Source of the DNA: Rhynochetos jubatus
Lineage: Eukaryota; Chordata; Aves; Eurypygiformes; Rhynochetidae
NCBI GenBank assembly: GCA_027574665.1
Contig: CM050656.1
Coordinates: 15,575,501 to 15,639,500 of the forward strand
Direction: 5' to 3'
DNA: 64,000 nucleotides
This document shows, in pieces, positions 38,001 to 50,000 of the stretch. The position numbers and the translations under genes were made by a program. The notes under the pieces are model-generated. The model ran no database searches. It worked only from the letters and a program-made list of their open reading frames with translations, and was not told the origin of the DNA. Position 1 is the stretch's first letter; every line of letters begins with the position of its first letter.

Positions 38001-41000
38001 GCATTTAAAATGCAGTTCAAAAATGATGTTCCTGTTTGCATGGCTGATATGATTATATTAAGTTTGTTTTGTTAAATGACTTTTTGATTTAGGGATTCTG
38101 AGCAGTTTTTACTCGTAATCCTGTTCTCCCAAGAGAATGGACTCTATTATTATTGTTAACTTGAAGATTATCTGCTGTTTTCATGCTAATTTAACAAATG
38201 TTTACTTTATCATGGTGCTGTACTGCAGTATTCCTTTTGCAGAGTAATATAAGTATTATATAATTAACAAGGCTTCAGCAGCTCTTGCTTCTCTAGATAG
38301 TCTTGTACTTCATTCTGTATCGCTTTACATTGTACTGAAGGTTTTTTTGACCAACACTGAAGGGTTGGATGTGAAAGGGCCTCACAGATTTGCTTTGAAT
38401 GTTGAAAATGGCATAGGGAGATTTTCAGTAAGGCTAACACTGTGAACTAGATGTTCTAGATAGGTCAGTATCAGCTTCATTGCATGTTGCATGATAAGAG
38501 AGAGAGCTAATCTTTAGCATCTCTCTCTTTTCTTCCTTTTCCTCTTTCTGTCTTCTCATCCACACCAGTAATTACCGTGTTTGTGATGGCTACTATAATA
38601 CGGACTTACCTGGGTAAGATAGAACCCTACATTAACAAATTTCTAGCATGATTTTTAACTTAACAAACTCAGTCAATATTGTGGCTTTCCCTTAATTTTA
38701 ATTAACTAGTTCTGAGATACCTGATTTGCTAAAGAATTTTTAACTATTATATGCCTTTATAATTTTAAATTGCTTGCCTCTGCATTTTGACTTTCCTAAT
38801 TTTGACTAATTTTTATAGACAATTAAAAATGCTCTTATTAATTTCTGTTTCAATTCTGTCTAATAATTTTGTTTCTCTTTTCTGCTTATAATGCTTTCTA
38901 GCTATGAAGATAATAAGCCATTTATCAAGTAAGATCATTAGTTAGATGTGGAATTCACTGACTAAATTCCCTTTCCATTTCATTCTGTGCCGTTCTCTAC
39001 AATTCCTTTTCCTTAACCTGTTCATGATGGAATCTTTTTTAGAGTGTTCTGTAGAGCAATATCCATATTTTTGTCACATTTCAGCAGGGATTCTTCATGC
39101 GGAAGTTAGATCATCTAGCTTCAGTTTAGCTGAGTTTATCAGAGCATTAAAGATTTGGGCTCTAGGCTTTTAATCTGCTGTTTAACCTTTGTGCATTTGT
39201 GTTACATTATTTGGTGTCATAGGGCAGCACCACTGTTTAAAATCTATGGTGTGATTAGTGACTAAGCCAGATTTATCAGTCTCTTTTGTAAAAGCAGATA
39301 AAGCAATGGAGTAGCTGGGGCTTCTGCTATACTTCTGCATTTCAAAATAGTTCTGACATCCTGTGCAGTTCTTGAGAAAGAAAAAGGTCATATCTACTCT
39401 TGTTGTTTTCACTGGAGACTAAGAGTACCAAATGGAATTGTTCTTTCTTTAATAGATAAAAGGTTAAACCCAAGGAATTTTTACATTTGAATATGAACCT
39501 AGTAAAAGTCAACTGCAGGAACTGAACTGTTAATATTGGATTTGGCAACATGCATTCTCGTAAGTAATGTTACTAAAACTAATTTTCTTTTACAGATCCT
39601 GGGTCCTGGGTGCATTTGCTCTCCTGTGTCTCCTTGGTCTAACGTGGTCATTTGGCCTGCTGTTTATCAATGAGGGAACTGTTGTGATGACGTATCTCTT
39701 CACAGTATTTAATGCTTTCCAAGGAATGTTTATTTTCATCTTTCATTGTGCCCTTCAAAAGAAAGTAAGTTACTGAAAACACAGATGCGTGTTCCCTAAC
39801 CTGTAAAAATACCATACCACAGATATTTCTTTAAAAAATAGATTAAAAAATAGCAATGTCAAGAACTGGAGTATTTTGAAGTAGTGTGAGGAAGATTCAA
39901 AAAGGATTCAACTAGGATTCAACAGCAATTCTTGTGTCTGCTTTTGGGAGTCACATAACTGATCTGTGGCCTGGGTGGGTTTAAAATGGATGCAGCATTT
40001 CCAACTTGGCCTTGAAAAGTTTTGAGACTTTGGAAAGAAAACTCCTATACAGAACGTTCTGTTTAATATTGGTAATGTGGTCCATATTAGTCTGGACTGA
40101 CTTACAGCCGAAAGTCCTTTGTGTGCACATGAAAAAAATCCTGCTTCTGCTGCAGCACTGCAAACAAAGGATCATTTACAATATCAGCCCATCGCAGCCT
40201 GGAAACTCTCTCTCAGATCAAGGCAGAGGACCTCTCCTGAGATCCCATAATGCTGCCATATAAAGCTACGGGTGGTAGGCAGGGATTGTACTGTGAGTGT
40301 TTATTCATTACAAAACTAAGGGAGATCTAAAAATTAATTTTATTATGAACTTCAAGACACCTTAGAAAAAAGTAAGTCATTAATGCTAGACAGCTGCTAA
40401 CCGGGGGTTTTCCAAAGATGCTAGCATGACTACTTTTTTCCAAGTGCTTGCCTCACCCAGCAGTCCAATAGTTTTGTGCTTTTAACTGGAAAAAATGGAA
40501 TCCCCTGGCAAGAGCCTTCCCTCATGAAGGGGATGTGCTAAATTAGTTTTGATCCTCTTCACCTGATGGGAGCAGTGGAGTCCAGAAGGAACAGATCTGG
40601 AGAGAGGGAAAGCTTGCGTGGGAGAGAGGAGCAAACGAGAAAAGGAAGTGAAGGACGCAGCCGTGTTCAGTTCTCTTTGGGTTTCCTGCATCCCTCCTCT
40701 TCCCCAGACTAAGGGTGGGGAGAGCTTCCAAGGATGCCTTAGGGCTGCTTTAGTGAAGGACAGAAGGAAGAAGCTCATAGCCTGTGTTAGGAGGCACAGC
40801 AAATGAAAGGAAGGAGAGTTGAGAGGAAGGTGAAACATCCAAACATCCCGCCTAACTGACCATAAAAACCTGCACTTGGAAATACCCAATTTGCAATATT
40901 TGGATTCTAAATATTTTTACCTGTTTTAGGCTGGAGACCTAGCAATTATTAACTCCCATTATAATTAGCTCACCAGAGACATAATTAACTGATATTTAGA

Positions 41001-44000
41001 AAACGGTTTGAGACCACTGGATAAAGCATTGCTGTGTAAGTACAAAGCTCACATTCTTACGTGTTCTCAGCTGTACCAGCTCTGAGAGTATCAGCGTCTC
41101 TAAACTTGGTACAGACGATGGCATTCAGCAGCCTTCTTTTAAGAAAAGATCTGGTAGACAGAAAGAATTTTATCCAGATGAACACGGCACTTCTCTCATT
41201 TTGAGAAAACAAAACCACACTTAGAGAGGAGCCTAAGAAAAGAAGGGAGGGAAGAAAATGCAAACATTCCTATAATGCAAATAATTTCTAGATTAGGGTT
41301 TCATATAATGTTGACCTTTCTATGACTTTATTGGACTTGAAAATGAAAAACAGATTCCTTTTTTCTTTCTTTTTACACCTGTGCATTGTATTTATATTAA
41401 GTGGAGTCAGCACAAAACAATATTAAAATACCAGTCAAGTGTGAAAAAAACAGAAGAGCAATAAGATTTATACCTGAAAGAATGTTAAAGCTGCCATTTA
41501 AGATTTTTAAGTTTTGACGCCTTTGACTGGATATCATCCTATCCTCTGCATAGCTAATGTAGTCTTTTTATTCTGTTATTACTAGTTGGTCACTAAACTG
41601 AACAGAGAAATAGAATTGTGAAAGTGAAAACTATTACGTTTCTAGTTCTGACAGGATGATAGTGCTGTTGCTTCTATCAGTTTCCAACAAGCTATAATTT
41701 AGAAATAATGACAGTGGAATGCACGGTACTGACAGATAATGTACATTCACTTCAATATAGGCATTAGGCAAAACCAGCCCTGGAGGGTGGCTTTTGGGTA
41801 AAAATACAGTTTTGATTGCTATTGTCTCTACTGTGTAGTGGTTTGGAGCATTTAATATCCATTAGTGTTCAGGAATGTATTTTCTTAGGTATTATACCAT
41901 CTAGTGATGATATATATATAGATATAGACTTAGGTTTCCATGCTTTTCTGTTATCATTTTTGTGTGTGTTTTGTGCTGACATAGATAGGAGTTCACTTAA
42001 ATATATATACCTTACACTTTTAGAAAAAGATGAGTTACTGTTCCTAGCTTGAAGTTAAGGCACTAACTGTTCAAATTTTCTTCAACCTTGTGGTTTATAG
42101 AAACATCACAGTATGTATTACATGAGTAAAGTTCTAGTAATATTGGAAACAGCACATGGCATGTATAAATCCACGTTAGTAACTTTTTGCATTTTCCCCT
42201 CTCCTCTTTTTACATCCCCCTAACTTTTTTCCATCCAATATACTCATAGGTCAAGCAGAACTTACAGATTAGCTGAAATCCCACTTTTCCTAGAAATTTA
42301 GGAGTCTCATTCATGTAAAAGTGACAGTTAGATTCCCAAGTATCTGGTGGAAGATTTACAAATTTAGACTTAATGCATCTTTCAAAATTTTATCCACTGT
42401 GTCCTTTCAGTGATGCTGTCATGTTGCTGAGATGTGTATGCACTCTTCTGTTATCTGAAAGTAGCAGTCACCAAATATGAGAACTGACTACTCTGTAAAT
42501 TAACCCTGATTACTTTCATGGCAAATGTTAACACACAGAAATTACAAAACTAAAGTTTCTAGTAGGCTACTGGAAACACAGGATGAACAAATGCAGGTCA
42601 GATACTGGTATCATTAATTAAGTTTGTTGCTCTGTCGGACAAAAATCTCATATACATAGGCGTATTTGGATTTCTAGGTTCAGCAAAGACAGTAATAAAG
42701 ATTTTATTTTTTGGTCCTAAAAATGAAAGATGCTTAATTTCCCAGCCTTTATGGTTCAAAATTTGACTCTGAAACACTGACAGTGTTTCTGTCAACATAG
42801 CTGGCACTCTGCCTGAAGCAGGGCAGGGGCATTTGTGGGCTTTGTACAATCCCAAAGCAGGTGTGACCATATCAACAGCAGCTGTTTGAGTAACAGACTA
42901 ACTTTATATGAAAATGCCTTCATAGTCAGTGCAGGCTTTGCACACTTTCTGGGAAGGGGTAACTCACTGGGCAGTACCAAGGAGTGCAGAGGCTAGTTAC
43001 CTCGGCCCTTCTTGCATGCTAAATTGGGAAGATAGGCTTTCTGTGGTTTCTGCACCAAATGCTCATATAAAAAGGAATATTTTCAGCCAGCATTCAATTC
43101 AGGTAAACTTAACTACAGTAATCTGCAACATGAAGACAAAATTTAAAAAAATCCCAGAAATAACTCAGTAATGATTATTCAGGCATATCTAAATGAAGTG
43201 CCTGTATACCTTAGAAATAATTGGTTCAGACATCCTGAATATCTGATAATGCCACTGCTAAGTAGGGAAAAATACCTGATTTTGCTAATGGCCAACAATT
43301 CAATAGACAAGTATTATCTATTTGTTTCAAAAGTGTGTGAGCATTTTCAATGCAAGGTTCATGTCTTTTTGCCAGCAGAGGTATTTGACACTACGTTTTG
43401 TGCTAAGCAGTTTTTTTTGGTTCCTTCATAGGTACGTAAGGAATATGGCAAATGCTTCCGACATTCCTACTGCTGTGGTGGGCTGCCAACTGAGAGTCCC
43501 CACAGTTCAGTGAAGGCATCAACGACAAGAACTAGTGCTCGCTATTCATCTGGCACTCAGGTAACCAAGATTTTGACAGCTTCTTTTAATTAACCCTATT
43601 TATAAAAAGCCTACTGAGATGAGTTCCAATCAGAAGCACTAATTGCCTTCTCAGTATTGTCATTTAGCTGGAAAATACGTACTTCTGGATAGTAGAATTT
43701 AACTTTTTAAACATTTCCTATTACTTTGCTCTAATATGAACACCTTATTTTTCTTGTAATTAGAGGTGGCTTATAGTATGGTTTATACCACCACGTTTCA
43801 TCTAAATGAAGTGTTTTAATAATACAAGAAAGAGTTCCACTACATGCTAGAAGAACAGCTTACTTTAGAACAAAATAAACACAAATATTCTACATAATAG
43901 CCTATAAATATGAAAAAAGCCTTTTGTAACTTACTGTGCTTGTGTCTCACCGCTTTATGTTAACAGAGTCGTATAAGGAGAATGTGGAATGACACTGTGA

Positions 44001-47000
44001 GAAAGCAATCTGAATCATCTTTTATCTCAGGTGACATCAACAGCACTTCAACACTTAATCAAGGTCAGTCACTGGGAACATTTCAGTTTTAGAGGCCTTA
44101 AAATTTATATAGATTTTATATCATTTAACACAGAAGAATTGAAAAGAATGTTTTGGAAAAAAAATCTGGAACAAATGTTCTCTAAAAGCAGAGTTTTAAA
44201 GTCATTCACCAGCACATTTTAAAACTGTGTTCCCTCAGCTGGCCCCCTGCTATAGAAGTTGGATTCCTCCATTTGTGGGAATGTATTTTAATAAGTTTCA
44301 TCAATAATTTAACTTAAAAGCAAGATCATAATTTTAAATATTTCCTAACCTTTAAAGGTTAAATCTGAAACAGAAAGAGTGCACTAACATTTTAATGCAT
44401 ATTTGACTATGATTTTTAGGTGCAGAAATTTTCCCAGTGAAATCTAATTGATATCATTTATATGCAAAAGATGTTTGTAAAGCATTTATCTTTTCTGTTT
44501 CAAAAAGCATTGTGTCACATGGGATAGAATCCAGATTTTCAGGCACAGAGCACCCAAAACTCCAAATTTCTCAGCTCAAATAAACTTTGATATCTGTAAC
44601 CTCATTCTCATGTCCAGTTAGAAGACAAGGGTATTGAGACAGAATGTCCCTTCCTTTCTCCCCTTCCCCTGTGTTTTTTTAAGGCAGTCTGAGCTAGCAG
44701 TGAAGGGAAGACTGCTCTATACAAGCCAAGCTCAAAGCCTGTGCCTCCACCCACATCCCTACCAGAAAAACACATAAACCTGACCTCACTACAACCAGTT
44801 CCTGCTCAACCTTAGTTTCAAACAGAAAATTCACCGCTAGGTCTACTGTAAAGCCCTCATCAACCACAGCTAGCAGATTTCCCTCCCTTGTTTTCTTTCA
44901 AGATTTGGTAGTAGGGACGTGTACTAAACTCATTTCTTTTGAAAGTAAGTGTGGTATTTTGCAGAAGAAAAGATTTCAGAAAACATTGTTCTAATTTTGC
45001 TACTTGGCATACAGAAAGTGGATAAGACCTACATGTCTCACTGCACCCCCCCATCCAACTCTGGCAAAATCAAAATTGAGTCACTCCTCCTAAGCAGAAA
45101 ATGTATATTTTTCATGCCCGAGAAAGAAGTGCATTCCCTTCCAGTGTCTTACTAAAATCCCATAAATGCACTATACATAGAAGTCTGGGATTTCACCCTA
45201 ATTTGATTGTCTCTGACTCCTGGGGTTTGCTCTAACCATGCTGCACCCTCAGGTAATTCAGAGTTTAACAGAAGTCTCTGGAAGCTTCTCCCCGTTTCGG
45301 AGCTCTGGTCTCAAGGCACTGGAGATGCTCTGCCATGATTAGAAAAACTGGTATGATTTGTATTCAGTTATAAGATTGTCACTATCTCAGTGTCACATAC
45401 ATATAAGTGTAATTTAGTATAAATGGCAAGTGTCATTTTTTGTTTAAAATAAAAATCAAGCTTTTAAAGGTGATTGAAAAAATTCTTAACTGTAAATTAC
45501 AGGTGATAATTCTAACCAAGATTAAACATAGAACACACACAAAAAAAAAAAAGCCCAAGCAAAATATATTTCAGCCAACATTTCTAATAATAAGTAAATT
45601 ACAACTGAAAAAACTAATAAAACCCTTTTAGTTGTTCACTGATAGAAACTTCCAAATGACATTAGCATAATCAGGCAATAATTCTCTGAATCTTAGAATT
45701 TTCTGCTCATTTCTGCTACCAAGTATGTATGGTAGTTCGAAAGCATTAATATTGGGAATATATACTATCTTTTGGTTGCCAAATAAAAATATGCAAACTA
45801 TAAAAATGTAGCCGGCTTTTTAGTTGTCCTTGGGTCTGTAATACACTGATCCTTGATATATTGCTCTGCAATTCAATAGAAAAGAAAGTGGAACTTTACC
45901 TTAATGAAATGTCTAAAGTAAGTTTTAAATCACGGAATTTTGTGGTTTCATATTTTTTGGTCATTTTTCCAACCCATTTTTCTTCCAGTAGCTAGAAATC
46001 AGAGATTATTTGACTTTTTAATAATTTCTCAAGATTTGCTTTTTAAAAAAATTATTCTGAGAGTTGTTTAAATGCTGTTTCATTAACATGTAAAATGGGT
46101 TGAAACAAAAAATAAGTTCATGTGGTATTTTGTTTTGTCTTACAGTGTTTGTAAACTGATTGTTTAAAGAAAATTTGTCATTTGAGGAACTCTTGTTTTA
46201 AACCCTGGCAGATAAATTTCCAGTATGAATATCCCAGGAGAAAATGTGAATGCTCTGATTTCTTAGAGCAAATATTTTGCTTTCCCCTCAGCATGCATAC
46301 TTTTGCATATACTAAGATATGCTTCTTGCAGTTTGTCATCCACTGTCTGTTAGAAAACAGCAATTCCCTTCCACTATCCGTGTGTTTTTAATAAAGTGAA
46401 TAACAGCTCTGATCCTGTCATAAGAGATTTTTCAGTACCTTTCAACTGGAGAAATTCAGTTCTCTCAATTCTGGACAGTGTTCCATACAATCATTTTTAA
46501 AGTTACAATAGCTTTATGTAGTACCTTGATCTCTACACATTTAATTGCTATTCTTGTATAACAGTGATTTTGTATACATTTGTAAATGTCACTCTCACCA
46601 GATGTTTACTTTGGGGATTTGGATAGCACCTGTGAATTAGTGGAATCTAGCTGTATTTTCCTACTCCCATTTCAAATACATAGCTCAAATACATTCAGAA
46701 ATTTTCAGCTGAATTACATTTGACAAGCTCTACATGATTCATGATGAACAAAAAATATTCTTTATTGAAACTGTCAGCCTAAAATTAAAGAACTGACATT
46801 TTTTTCTGTTTCTTTTGCTTTAGGAATGACTGGCAATTACCTACTAACAAACCCTCTTCTTCGACCACACGGCACTAACAACCCCTATAACACATTGCTC
46901 GCTGAAACCGTTGTATGTAATGCCCCTTCAGCTCCTGTGTTTAACTCACCAGGTGTGCTTATACTTCCTGAATAAAACTGCTTTTCTTGGCTCGCTCCAA

Positions 47001-50000
47001 ATCTCTTCTTTTCCCTAGATAGAAACTCAAGTTGCAATACCCTAGCCATACATTCTGAATTTCTGTCAGTTCGAGAAATACAGTATTGCCAATGTCAGCT
47101 TGTAAAACTGCACTATATTATAGTAATGCCTTTGCCATAACAGTATTTACCAATAATTATCCATGTTTTTAACACAGGTGGCATAAATCTTAATATACTA
47201 TTACAGGACTGACACCACATGGTCTGAGAGCCCATCTTCAAGATATATATCACTTAGAGGTATCATGTCTATGCAATATAAGGTTGACTCTAAAGCTTGC
47301 TGAGAAAAACCCGCCTATGGAACGGATTAGATACGAAAGCAGCGCAAGGCATCTTGACACCTTTGGATACCCCAGTTAGAAAATTGTATCCAGCGTCAAA
47401 CAGATCTAAACTATAGTATAGTGCAGCTTTATGGTAGATAATTTTCCTGTAGGAAAATCTTGAGATTAACAGTTAGAACAGTTTAGTTCTGTAGGAATAA
47501 AGGGTGTCGTCACTTGCCTAACGTTTTGTTGTTACATTATCTAATTGGTTTTTTTGAACTACGGTACTATTCATCAGTAAATACCTAGCAGTTACTGTTT
47601 GATGAGTCATAGGATCACTTTAGTATAACTGGAACGATAAATCTTTGATAAAGAGCTCATAAAACCTTGTTTCCAGTTTTTATTTCAAGTTTCCTTTTTT
47701 AACTGAACTGTAGTTTCTATTTTCATTCTCTTGTTTTCTTACTTTCCTTATGCTTTCCTCTAGCAACCTACAGAGAGACAAGTATGGGAGTAAAACTTAA
47801 CTTTGCCTATCAAATGTAAATTTTTTCAGCATGATTTTTAATGGGCACAATTAAAACATAACTAGCGGTCATGAAGTAGACTCAGCGGGCAAGTGGTTCA
47901 CAATTTGCAAATGAAATGTTTCCACATTCAAAAAGTACTGGCATACTGCTTTTTGGGAAACAACATGAGGTCTGTAGCAAACCCTATTGGTAACAGAAGT
48001 TACGCAATGCTGAAATAATTTGCTGTTTAAAACCAAAGCAGTGTCAAGCAGAAATGCTTAACCATTTACTTATATTTTTACATTCCCACAATAATCTTGC
48101 TACAGGCTATGGAAAGATTTCAAATGAATTACCTGATCATGAGCAACAAAATTTGCCTCATCAAACCAATTTGAATATATTCTAGCATGCTTAGCTCTGC
48201 AGTATATCATAGAAAACTCATTTTGGATTATCAGATATATTTTGGTATCTGTTTAGTAGAAGAAAAGAGAATTAAAATTATAGAATTAAATCACTTTCAT
48301 GAGGGAAATGAATGCCAGCATGTGGTCCATGTGTTGTCTACTTTTATAAATGCCATATGTTCTGTGCAGCTAAATCCATGGCAAGAAAAATCTTGGAACA
48401 TATATGAAATTGCAAAACTACAAAGTTGTTTAATCAAAGCTTAAAGAGACCTTTCAAACAACGCTCATCGCTGTTTAAATCAGTACACATGGAGAGGAGT
48501 TAACAATAACGCAAATTCAAAATGATTTGCAAATTACTCAGAATTTATTTGGAAATTATTGCTCTATTTTTTAAAGTTGAAGACAAAAGTCTTTTCATGA
48601 GAAAATGCAATTACTTTTTAATTGAAAACAATAATTTCCAGAGAAGATTGAATTTTCTAGGATAAGCTGCAGCTTTAATTATGAAAAAGAACCCAAATGG
48701 AAAAATGTATAATCTTTTCCAAAACAACTTTTTTCTTATACTCCTCCAAGCCTTGCATATAATGCAGCAGCCTCACAGTGGTCAGTCTCATTCAGTAAAG
48801 TCACTTCATTCTTTCTTTACTTCCAGACATATCTGTAGATAAAGTGATTTTCTAGGAATGCTCTAACCATCTGACTTTCCATGGCTCAGACTGTTTAATT
48901 TCTTTCAAAGTTTTTTTCTTTTTCTTTTTCCTTTGCTTGGGAAGCACTGTGCTGTCATAGTTTACATGTCTTTGTGTCTATAGGAAAACCTTTTCTTTAT
49001 CGTGTTACCAGACAAAAAAAACCCCAAAAGATTAAACCAAAACCATAAAGACTTAACCATCACAAGACTTCATTTTTCCCCCCCCTTAAACTTCTTTTCA
49101 TGTTTCCAGCAGACTTACCCAATCTGTCATTCCTCCAGCAGCTATGAGATATCAGCCATGGCTGATTTCTTCTTCCCATTCCACAACTAGTATTTATTCT
49201 TTGGTTTAATTTCTGTGACCCATACTTACAGAAATTCCTAACATTTCTGCATTTGACTTCCATGCCCATGGTAACTGTGGGCCTAACTCTTAATTAACTA
49301 TTCTGGTTCATTCAGCGCTGTCACTGTGACTGATGCAGACTGCAGGCAAACTTTGACCTTTAGAAGCCTGGGGCCGTTGTTGGCAGACAGAATATTAGTG
49401 AAAAAAAATTACATTAAGTGGGAAAAGAAAAGCTGTTATTGCTTAGTAATCTAATTTGCTGAACCCTTGCTCTGACTAAGTTGCTGAGAAGCTCAGTAAT
49501 TCTTCATCATGTTACAATAAATCATTTTACTTTCTTTTATATATCAGCTACTCTTAGGCCAGATAGCCTGAGCAGACAGACATGATGTGAGTTGTCCAAA
49601 GTGAGTCATTCCACCTGCTGTCTATCGTGTTGTTGGATGGTGCTTGTGGGCCCTGGTCCCTGTAGTGTGAAAGATGGCTGTCCTTGTTTAACATAAATTC
49701 TTTGTATTTATCCATTTTTTTCATTCTTTTCTTTACTTCATCTCAGAAAAAAAAAAAAAAAAAAAGGAAAAAAATGTTAGAAATGTTGTTAAAGTAGTTG
49801 CTTGCCAGTTATGTGGGTTTATGTTGTACATTTACCTTCAGTTATGTCTGTGATCTAATTCCTTTTTAATTTAGTGTCGTTTAGGACAAATTCTGTTAAT
49901 TTTCTTTTTCTAAATCATGGTGGTGTACTTCAAAACATAGATGTTGCCAAATGAAGTGCTTTGCATTACATATGCAAGGGCATGGAGTGAACAATGCCTT

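Noticed and set aside
40482..40889. 135-codon minus-strand open frame in the intron after helix 7.
   Set aside because: Composition-driven (purine-rich plus strand); no family resemblance and no sign of a promoter or splice sites.
46911..46919. Alternative donor GTATGT inside the exon 46824-46952.
   Set aside because: Joining it to 50269 gives an immediate stop (GAC ATT CAC TGA) and the exon's remaining codons are conserved in latrophilin-2, so the donor at 46953 is the real one.
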